A stretch of 33,727 bases of DNA from Flavobacteriaceae bacterium (lineage in GTDB: Bacteria; Bacteroidota; Bacteroidia; Flavobacteriales; Flavobacteriaceae), in contig JAURCF010000013.1 of assembly GCA_030828565.1 (NCBI GenBank), forward strand, positions 1 to 33,727, written 5' to 3'. The notes beneath the pieces are model-generated. The model searched no databases. It was not told where the DNA came from and was given only the letters and a program-made list of their open reading frames with translations. The translations under genes were made by a program, and so were the position numbers. Positions 23,949 through 30,902 of this stretch are shown one piece after another (position 1 is the first letter of the stretch; every line of letters begins with the position of its first letter).

Positions 23949-24767
23949 TTACCCTAGTGCAACGTCAAGCACCATCATGACAATAAACCCTCCAATAAAT
24001 CCCAAAGCGGCAATGTCTGTGTATTTGTCCTGTTGTGTTTCAGGGATAACCTCTTCAACGACAACAAAAATCATAGCACCTGCAGCAAAGGAAAGTGCAT
24101 ACGGTAAAATGGGGGTAAAAAAAGTAACAGCCACTGCTCCAATAACAGCTGCAATCGGCTCAACAATTGCTGAAGCTTGTCCGTAAAAAAAACTTTTTCT
24201 ACGACTGGCACCTTGTCTTCTCATAGGCATGGAAACGGCTATTCCCTCGGGAAAATTTTGAATTCCAATCCCTATTGCCAAGGCAACCGCTCCCAATATA
24301 GAGGCCTCAGGAACTCCTGCGGCTACGCCTCCAAACAAAACACCAATAGCTAAGCCCTCGGGAATGTTGTGCAAGGTAATTGCTAAAAATAACAAAGTTG
24401 TTCGATGCCAAGGGGTTTTAATCCCTTCCGCTTTTTTAAAGTTAATATGCAGATGCGGCAGTACTTTATCTAATGAAAAAATGAATAAGGCTCCTAACAA
24501 GAAGCCTACGGCTGCCGGGATTACTTTAACAAATCCTTCTCCTTTACTCATCTCAATTCCTGGTGCCAATAAACTCCAAAAACTTGCCGCAACCATAACA
24601 CCTCCTGTAAACCCTAGCATTCCATCCAAAACCGAACGTTTCATGGTTTTGAATAAAAAAACAAAAGAGGCTCCTAAAGCTGTCAGACCCCAGGTAAATA
24701 AAGTGGCGTAAAGCGCTCCTAAAATTGGATCTGTATTTTCAAAAAATTCAACAATTTGTTCAAACAT
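23949..24767 (-). CDS. ZIP family divalent metal permease (ZupT/GufA-like)
   Basis: The 272-aa inner-membrane protein has about eight helices. The two diagnostic metal-site motifs are HNIPEGLA (residues 133-140, helix 4) and NFPEGIA (171-177, helix 5), together with EEVIPE near the end. ZIP proteins import Zn, Fe or Mn. Only 2 nt separate it from the upstream metalloregulator, so they are one operon, and the regulator probably controls this permease. The likely substrate (Mn or Fe rather than Zn) is inferred from the regulator type. Confidence 0.92.
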   Translation of the reverse strand: MFEQIVEFFENTDPILGALYATLFTWGLTALGASFVFLFKTMKRSVLDGMLGFTGGVMVAASFWSLLAPGIEMSKGEGFVKVIPAAVGFLLGALFIFSLDKVLPHLHINFKKAEGIKTPWHRTTLLFLAITLHNIPEGLAIGVLFGGVAAGVPEASILGAVALAIGIGIQNFPEGIAVSMPMRRQGASRRKSFFYGQASAIVEPIAAVIGAVAVTFFTPILPYALSFAAGAMIFVVVEEVIPETQQDKYTDIAALGFIGGFIVMMVLDVALG

Positions 24768-24769
24768 GT

Positions 24770-25426
24770 TTATACTTTTAAAACGTAAATATTGTTAATG
24801 GTTTGTTTCGATAATATGTGATTGGAATCGTTAATCAATACGTGCATCGACTGATCAAAAGCTTCTATAAATGATATTGTAAGTAGATCTCCTAATGCAA
24901 TATTCCGCTTGTCTAAATATTGTAAAAAAACAGCCGAGGAATCCTTAACCCCAACAAATCGTGCAGTCTCTCCTACTTGAAGTGTTGCCAATAAAATTTT
25001 TTCTGAGTATTGAATAAATCCCGCTCGGTTGGGAATGGGATCTCCGTGAGGATCGTGTTGGGGATAATCCAAAAAACGATCCAATTCTTGTGTGAGTTTG
25101 TCAGAATGAATGTGCTCCAACTGTTCGGCTATTTCATGCACCTCGTCCCAAGAAAAATTGAGCTTATCAAACAAAAAAACTTCCCACAAGCGATGCTTTC
25201 GAACAATCTTTAAAGCGGTCTTTTGACCCACTTCTGTCAAAGAAACTCCTTTGTATTTTTGATAAGAAATCATCGATTTATCACTCATCTTTTTGAGCAT
25301 TTCTGTAACTGACGAAGGCTGACTGTTTATTTTTAATGCAATCGCATTGGTGGAAATATCCTCATCGGTTTCCAATGAAAGGTGAAAAATTGCCTTGAGA
25401 TAATTCTCTTCTGAGTGTGTTAACAT
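24770..25426 (-). CDS. mntR: DtxR/MntR family metal-dependent repressor
   Basis: The 218-aa protein has an N-terminal winged helix (SEENYLKAIFHLS, then SQPSSVTEMLKKM as recognition helix), a dimerization domain and a C-terminal FeoA-like SH3 domain (from about residue 150). Metal-site residues AEQLEH (Glu-x-x-Glu-His) match the MntR form, not the Cys of DtxR, pointing to Mn or Fe sensing. The position equivalent to the first Asp of MntR looks like Asn. A palindrome resembling the DtxR box lies 39 bp upstream, so autoregulation of the operon is likely. Confidence 0.85.
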   Translation of the reverse strand: MLTHSEENYLKAIFHLSLETDEDISTNAIALKINSQPSSVTEMLKKMSDKSMISYQKYKGVSLTEVGQKTALKIVRKHRLWEVFLFDKLNFSWDEVHEIAEQLEHIHSDKLTQELDRFLDYPQHDPHGDPIPNRAGFIQYSEKILLATLQVGETARFVGVKDSSAVFLQYLDKRNIALGDLLTISFIEAFDQSMHVLINDSNHILSKQTINNIYVLKV

Positions 25427-25464
25427 GGGGTAAATTTACTGTTTTTATTTATATATAAAAAATA

Positions 25465-25482
25465 TTTTAGGAAAGCCTAAAA
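25465..25482. promoter_or_regulatory. DtxR/MntR-type operator palindrome
   Basis: TTTTAGGaaagCCTAAAA is a perfect dyad with 7-bp arms. It keeps the TTAGG and AGCCTAA core of the DtxR/IdeR box. It lies 38 bp before the regulator gene (minus) and 46 bp before crtY (plus), so it could control one or both directions. Confidence 0.7.
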
Positions 25483-25528
25483 ATAGCAGGGAAACATAAT
25501 TTTTGTACATTTACCTTAATTCTAAAGA

Positions 25529-26680
25529 ATGCAGCAAGCGTACGATTATATTATTGGAGGAGGGGGAGCATCGGGATTGTACTTGGCAGCCGTTTTGGCT
25601 GAACATCCTATTTACAAAAATCTTAAAGGTCTTGTGATAGACCCCAAAACTTCTTATGAAAACGACCGAACCTGGTGTTTTTGGGAAGAAGGAATCGGAG
25701 CTTGGGACGCTCATATATTTAAACAGTGGGACACCATTACATTTAAAAGTGATGCATTTAGCAATACCATTTCTTTGGATCCATTTCAGTACAAAATGAT
25801 TCGCAGCAAAGAAGTGTATGCAACACTAATGGATCGCATTAAAAAACATCCAAATATTGAGTTTTGTTACGAAAAAATAAATCACTTTAGGGACGAAGGA
25901 ATTCGTGTATTGGTTTCCACAGACCAACACACGTTCTCTTCCAATAAGTTTTTCTCCAGCATTCTAAATTGGCGTTTGATTCAGACGCAAACAAAATACC
26001 CTTTGCTTCAGCAACATTTTGTGGGATGGTTTGTAAAAACCTCCAACCCTGTTTTTAATGAACGGCAAGCAACGTTTATGGATTTTTCAGTGTCTCAAAA
26101 AAAAAATACACGGTTTATGTACGTATTGCCTTTTTCAGACTCGGACGCGCTTGTTGAATACACCTTGTTTTCAAAAGACTTGCTTTCGTTAAAAGAATAC
26201 GAAAAAGCCATCGATAGTTATTTGATTCAAATGGGTGCTGGAGAATATTCGATTGTTGAAAAAGAACAAGGAAGTATTCCCATGACTGCGTTCCCTTTTG
26301 AAAAACAAAACAGCAAAAACATTTTACATATTGGTTCTGCTGGAGGATGGACCAAAGCTACCACAGGTTTTACTTTTAAAAATATTGAACGAAAGACCAA
26401 CGAACTTTCCCGATTTTTAGAATCCAATACTGATTTTTCAAAATTTACAAAATCCAATCGCTTTCGTTTTTATGACTTATTGTTTTTAGATGTGTTGCAT
26501 CGTTACAATGAAAAAGGCGGTATGCTTTTTTCAAAATTGTTTGAAAAAAATACCCCTCAACGAATATTTCGATTTTTGGACGAACAAACCCAGATTATAG
26601 ACGAAATAAAATTAATGCAAACAATGCCGACGGGGATATTTGTCCTTGCCTTTTTAAGACGTTTTTTCGGTCTTAAATAA
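25529..26680 (+). CDS. crtY: Lycopene cyclase (CrtY type)
   Basis: The 383-aa flavoprotein cyclizes lycopene ends to beta-ionone rings in carotenoid (zeaxanthin-type) synthesis. Motifs: N-terminal dinucleotide fold GGGGASGL, the conserved NDRTWCFWE, then PFSDSDALVEYTLFS, IPMTAFPFE and HIGSAGGWTKATTGFTF. Length is normal. It reads convergently with a polyprenyl diphosphate synthase gene. Other crt genes are not in the window. The upstream region contains the DtxR-like palindrome and an imperfect promoter (TAATTTTTG, one base too long for the consensus). Confidence 0.93.
   Translation: MQQAYDYIIGGGGASGLYLAAVLAEHPIYKNLKGLVIDPKTSYENDRTWCFWEEGIGAWDAHIFKQWDTITFKSDAFSNTISLDPFQYKMIRSKEVYATLMDRIKKHPNIEFCYEKINHFRDEGIRVLVSTDQHTFSSNKFFSSILNWRLIQTQTKYPLLQQHFVGWFVKTSNPVFNERQATFMDFSVSQKKNTRFMYVLPFSDSDALVEYTLFSKDLLSLKEYEKAIDSYLIQMGAGEYSIVEKEQGSIPMTAFPFEKQNSKNILHIGSAGGWTKATTGFTFKNIERKTNELSRFLESNTDFSKFTKSNRFRFYDLLFLDVLHRYNEKGGMLFSKLFEKNTPQRIFRFLDEQTQIIDEIKLMQTMPTGIFVLAFLRRFFGLK
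26653..26677. terminator. Weak hairpin between crtY and the prenyl synthase
   Basis: TTTAAGAC (26653-26660) pairs with GTCTTAAA (26670-26677) over a 9-base loop and overlaps the last crtY codon. A second AT-only hairpin (AAAAAGT/ACTTTTT, 26681-26698) follows. Either may act as a bidirectional terminator. Confidence 0.4.
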
Positions 26681-26696
26681 AAAAAGTTGTTACTTT

Positions 26697-27680
26697 TTAG
26701 TTAGAACGTTGCATCATAGCATTTCCAAAATTCAATAAAATTTGCTTCTTGGAGGCGTCGATTTGCAATTCGTCTAGGCAGCGAAACGCATTTTGAATGT
26801 ACTTCTTAATCATTTCCTGGGTGGCTTTGGCGGCACCAGTTTCTAAAAATAATTTTTTAACGGATTTTATTTTTTGATTTGTCTGGGAAAATGATGATGC
26901 AAACTGGTTGTGAAGCTCTTGCTGTTGTTTGGAAGAACCCAATGCTAGTGTATAATGGTACAAAATTGTTTTTTTGTTTTCAACAATGTCTCCTCCCACT
27001 TGTTTTCCAAAAACTGCTGGATCTCCAAAAGTATCTAAGTAGTCGTCTTGAAGCTGAAAAGCAATTCCCAACTGAACTCCAAACTGGTAAAGCGCCCTTG
27101 AATCGGACTCAGAAGCTTTTGCTACTATTGCTCCCATTTGCAAGGCACATCCCAACAGAACCGCTGTTTTTTGAGTAATCATAGTCAGGTATTCTTGCAA
27201 AGAAACATCGTCTCTAGTTTCGAAATCAATATCGTGTTGTTGTCCTTCACAAACCTCCAAAGCCGTTTGACTCAACAAGCGTGTCAAGGAATTAAATAAA
27301 GAGGGCGAATAGGATTCTAACTGCTGATACGCCTTGATAAGCATCGCATCTCCCGAAAGAATCGCTGTGTTTACATTCCATTTGTAATGCACCGTTGGTT
27401 TACCTCTTCGCAGAGGAGCAGCGTCCATAATGTCATCGTGCATCAACGTAAAATTATGAAAAACTTCAACAGCCATTGCGGCATTAAGTGCTTCTTTTGG
27501 GTTTGTATCGAAACAGTCTGCAGCCATTAATGTTAGTATAGGTCGAAACCTTTTTCCTCCTAAAGCAAGAAGGTACGCAATGGGCTCGTACAAATTAACG
27601 GGTTCAGAGTGAAGCGTATTTTTTGACAAATGGTCTAAAAAAAGCCGGCGTTGCTTTTTAATATATTCCATGAATTGCAT
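26697..27680 (-). CDS. Short-chain polyprenyl diphosphate synthase
   Basis: The 327-aa all-helical enzyme condenses isopentenyl units. Both aspartate-rich motifs are intact: DDIMD at residues 82-86 (followed by RRGKPTVHYKWN) and DDYLD at 212-216. Phe77, five residues before the first motif and with no insertion in it, fits a short-chain product such as geranylgeranyl diphosphate, the precursor for carotenoids; this is inference from family rules. It faces crtY convergently. The start may be ATG 27680 or ATG 27671. Confidence 0.92.
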   Translation of the reverse strand: MQFMEYIKKQRRLFLDHLSKNTLHSEPVNLYEPIAYLLALGGKRFRPILTLMAADCFDTNPKEALNAAMAVEVFHNFTLMHDDIMDAAPLRRGKPTVHYKWNVNTAILSGDAMLIKAYQQLESYSPSLFNSLTRLLSQTALEVCEGQQHDIDFETRDDVSLQEYLTMITQKTAVLLGCALQMGAIVAKASESDSRALYQFGVQLGIAFQLQDDYLDTFGDPAVFGKQVGGDIVENKKTILYHYTLALGSSKQQQELHNQFASSFSQTNQKIKSVKKLFLETGAAKATQEMIKKYIQNAFRCLDELQIDASKKQILLNFGNAMMQRSN

Positions 27681-27749
27681 TTTTTGCTAAAATACGTTTT
27701 TCAGCAATGATTTAACACCCTAAAAAACTGCAAATACTTTAGAAACTTT

Positions 27750-27780
27750 TTTGGTATTAAAAGTTTCCTTAATATATTTG
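27750..27780 (+). promoter_or_regulatory. Complete Bacteroidota promoter for the efflux operon
   Basis: TTTG (27750-27753), a 19-bp spacer, then TATATTTG (27773-27780) matches TTTG-N17-23-TAnnTTTG. It lies 23 bases before the TetR gene start at 27804 and is the best full promoter in the window. Confidence 0.7.
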
Positions 27781-27803
27781 TTTCCTTCAACAAAGCATGC
27801 GCT

Positions 27804-28409
27804 ATGAAAACAACCATTTGTAACAAAGCCCAGGAAATGTTTTTGGAACTTGGATTCAAGAGCGTTACAATGGACGATATTGCCAACGCAATGGGAATTT
27901 CAAAAAAGACCATTTACGTTCATTTTTCAAACAAAACAGATCTCATCCAAGAAACTACCTTTAACATGTTCGATGAAGTTTCGAATAAAATTGAATCGAT
28001 TCGAGTGACGGCCAACAATCCTATTGTTGAACTCTACGAGGTGAAACTATTTTTGATGCGTTATTTAAAAGGCGAGAAAGTGTCTCCTTTGTTTCAACTT
28101 CAAAAATTTTACCCATCTATTCATCAAGAACTTCAAAAAAAGCAATATAAGTTTATGTTGGACTCTGTGAAAAGGAGTTTACAGAAAGGGATTATACTGG
28201 GTCTTTTTCGCGATAATATTGATATAGAATTTATTTCTCGAATGTACTTTAATGGAATGAACGGAATTAAAAATCGTGAAGTTTTTGTCTCCGAATTGTT
28301 TCATCCAGATTATTTGATGGAATCTTATCTTGATTATCATCTTCGAGCCATTGTTACCCAAAAAGGACTGAAGGAACTTAATAAAATAACACTAACAAAA
28401 GCCTCATGA
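27804..28409 (+). CDS. TetR family repressor of the efflux operon
   Basis: The 201-aa protein has an N-terminal helix-turn-helix (residues about 16-48: SVTMDDIANAMGISKKTIYV) characteristic of TetR regulators and a variable ligand-binding C-terminal domain. It is the first gene of a four-gene operon and overlaps the TolC gene by 4 nt (ATGA). It probably represses its own promoter and is released by an efflux substrate. Confidence 0.92.
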   Translation: MKTTICNKAQEMFLELGFKSVTMDDIANAMGISKKTIYVHFSNKTDLIQETTFNMFDEVSNKIESIRVTANNPIVELYEVKLFLMRYLKGEKVSPLFQLQKFYPSIHQELQKKQYKFMLDSVKRSLQKGIILGLFRDNIDIEFISRMYFNGMNGIKNREVFVSELFHPDYLMESYLDYHLRAIVTQKGLKELNKITLTKAS

Positions 28410-29749
28410 AAAATACCATCCTTGGAGCGCTATCACTCTTGATTTTTTCTTCAATTCAATCGCAAGAAAACCATTCTTTTTCTTTAGAGGAAGCCATCGA
28501 CTATGGACTGGTCTACAATCGAACCGCTCAGAATGCGGTTAGTGATATTACCATTGCCAAAAAAAAACAATGGGAAACCATTGCTTTGGGTTTACCACAA
28601 ATCAACCTGAATGCAGAGTATAACAATAATCTGAAACAAGGGGTTTCATTAATTCCTTCCGAAATTTTTGGAGGACCTAAAGGAGAGTTTTCGGAAGTTG
28701 TTTTTGGCACTCAGCAACAAATTAACGCGACATTACGCTTGGATCAATTGCTGTTTGATGGATCGTATTTGGTAGGTCTTCAAGCATCCAAAGTGTATTT
28801 GGAAATATCCAATCGAGCAAAATTGAAAACAGATTTGGAAGTAAAAAAGGCAATCATCAAAGCCTATTGCAATGTGTTGTTGGCTACTCAACAAATTGAA
28901 ATATTGAATAGAAATCTTGAAAATCTGCAAAGAAATTTGGTGGAGATTCAAACTATTTACGAAAATGGATTGATAGAAGAAGAAAATGTAGAGCAACTTC
29001 AAATAACACTTGCTTCTCTTGAAAATTCGCTGCAATATGCGCAACAAATGAAAATCATTTCTCAAGGTCTTCTCAAAATGGTTTTGGGAATTCCTAATGA
29101 AGATGCGATAGCGCTAACCGATAGCTTGGAAGGTTTAACTTTAAAACAACTCGCCGGATTTGACCCTGAAAACCCTTTTATTATTGAAAACAATATCGAC
29201 TTTCAAATTGCAAAAAATAACGTTGCTTCACAAAAATTATTGTTAAAATTAGCCCGATATAAATCGCTTCCTTCTCTATCCGCTTTTATTGATGGACGAT
29301 ACAATGGAAACAATGAGAGTTTTGGATTTTTAGATGCTGAACAGCCCTGGTTTGGATCGTCGATGGTTGGAGTAAAGCTTACCGTTCCCGTGTTTAGCTC
29401 ACTCAAGCGAAGTGCTTCTGTAGCCCAAGAGTGTTTGGAACTTAAAAAACAAATCAATCTATTTGAGGATACTCAACAAGAATTAAACTTAAAAGTAGCG
29501 TCGGCTAAAACATCGAGTAGATTGGCTATTAAAAAATTCCAAACCGCTCAAAAAACACTGAAATTGGCTGAAAGTATCGAACGAAAAAATCAAACAAAAT
29601 TTTACGAAGGATTGGCTTCAAGTTTTGAATTATACCAAGCACAAAATCAGTTGTACACAAGTCAAAATCAATTGCTACTTGCCATGATTGATCTTATCAA
29701 TGAAAACACAAATTTAGAAACATTACTCCATCAAACTCCTGCAGAATAG
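28406..29749 (+). CDS. TolC family outer-membrane efflux protein
   Basis: The 447-aa protein has a signal peptide ending near QSQE. TolC-type repeats follow, with SLEEAIDYGLVYN at the start of the first and long alpha-helical coiled-coil stretches (e.g. NLENLQRNLVEIQTIYENGL). It forms the outer-membrane channel of the tripartite pump. Start codon ATG overlaps the repressor stop; the adaptor gene starts 2 nt after its stop. Confidence 0.93.
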   Translation: MKNTILGALSLLIFSSIQSQENHSFSLEEAIDYGLVYNRTAQNAVSDITIAKKKQWETIALGLPQINLNAEYNNNLKQGVSLIPSEIFGGPKGEFSEVVFGTQQQINATLRLDQLLFDGSYLVGLQASKVYLEISNRAKLKTDLEVKKAIIKAYCNVLLATQQIEILNRNLENLQRNLVEIQTIYENGLIEEENVEQLQITLASLENSLQYAQQMKIISQGLLKMVLGIPNEDAIALTDSLEGLTLKQLAGFDPENPFIIENNIDFQIAKNNVASQKLLLKLARYKSLPSLSAFIDGRYNGNNESFGFLDAEQPWFGSSMVGVKLTVPVFSSLKRSASVAQECLELKKQINLFEDTQQELNLKVASAKTSSRLAIKKFQTAQKTLKLAESIERKNQTKFYEGLASSFELYQAQNQLYTSQNQLLLAMIDLINENTNLETLLHQTPAE

Positions 29750-29751
29750 TT

Positions 29752-30900
29752 ATGAAAAAAACAATTTATTTAAGTGTCGGAATCTTTTTGTTAAACGCTT
29801 GTGGTGAGCCTAAAAAACAAACATTAGAACAACTCATCGAAAAAGGTTCTTTGGAACAATTGCAAGAGAAAAGAAAAGAATTGGTCATAGAGATGGGAAA
29901 TAATTCCCAAGATTTATCAAAAATCAATCAGGCGATTACTATTTTGGATACCACCCAAAAGAAGGCTTTGGTGAGTGTTTTTGAAGCCAAATCTTCCCTT
30001 TTTGAACATTATACCTCAGTTCAAGCAACCGTAAAGACAGATCAAAACATGGTCTTAATGCCTGAATTTAACGGTAAAGTTCAAAAAATTCTTGTTAAAG
30101 AAGGGGAAACCGTCCAAAAAGGACAAGTTTTGGCTGTTATTGATGATGGAGGATTGAAAGAACAACTCGAAGTACTGCAGTCTCAATTCCTTTTATCCAA
30201 AACACTTTTTGAACGACAAGAACGCTTATGGAAGCAAAATATTGGATCCGAGATAGCGTATTTACAGGCAAAAACAGCCTATAAATCTCAGTTAAAAAGC
30301 AAAGAACAACTGGAAAGTAAACTCGATAAAACCCGTGTTAGAGCTCCTTTTAGTGGCGTGGTTGATCATGTAATTATTGAGGAAGGAAATTTGGTGACTC
30401 CTGGGCAGTCACCGCTATTTCGCATCATTAACTTTAGAAATATGTTTGTGCATGCCAGTGTTCCTGAAAACTATTTGACGACAATCAATAAAAACACGAA
30501 AGTAACGGTTGAAATTCCTGTTTTAAATCTTGAATTCGAGGCTAGAGTGACTAAGAAGGGGAATAATATCAACACAGAAAACCGCAGCTTTAGAGTAGAG
30601 GTTAAGGTGCCCGATAATCTTGAAAAGATAAGCCCAAACCTCAATGCTAAAATGCTTCTTAACGATTATTCAAATGCAAATGCTTTGCTGGTTCCTCAAA
30701 GTGTAGTGTCGGAAAACGCCTCCAATCAGGAGTATGTTTTTATTGCTAATGACCATAGAGCGCAACAAGTTTTTGTTGAAACCGGTCGAACCCAAGGCAA
30801 ATGGATTGAAATTGTGTCAGGCTTAAAACCTGGAATGAGAGTCATTGAAGAAGGTGCCCGCTTTGTTCGTGATCAGCAACCTATCAAAATTATTGAGTAG
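29752..30900 (+). CDS. RND efflux periplasmic adaptor (membrane-fusion lipoprotein)
   Basis: The 382-aa protein has lipobox LLNAC (Cys17). A helical region (residues about 25-75) precedes a split biotinyl-lipoyl domain: GKVQKILVKEGETVQKGQVLAVID before, and VRAPFSGVVDHV after, an alpha-hairpin. Beta-barrel and membrane-proximal parts follow. It links the RND permease to the TolC channel. It starts 2 nt after tolC and ends 2 nt before the permease. Confidence 0.94.
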   Translation: MKKTIYLSVGIFLLNACGEPKKQTLEQLIEKGSLEQLQEKRKELVIEMGNNSQDLSKINQAITILDTTQKKALVSVFEAKSSLFEHYTSVQATVKTDQNMVLMPEFNGKVQKILVKEGETVQKGQVLAVIDDGGLKEQLEVLQSQFLLSKTLFERQERLWKQNIGSEIAYLQAKTAYKSQLKSKEQLESKLDKTRVRAPFSGVVDHVIIEEGNLVTPGQSPLFRIINFRNMFVHASVPENYLTTINKNTKVTVEIPVLNLEFEARVTKKGNNINTENRSFRVEVKVPDNLEKISPNLNAKMLLNDYSNANALLVPQSVVSENASNQEYVFIANDHRAQQVFVETGRTQGKWIEIVSGLKPGMRVIEEGARFVRDQQPIKIIE

Positions 30901-30902
30901 CT

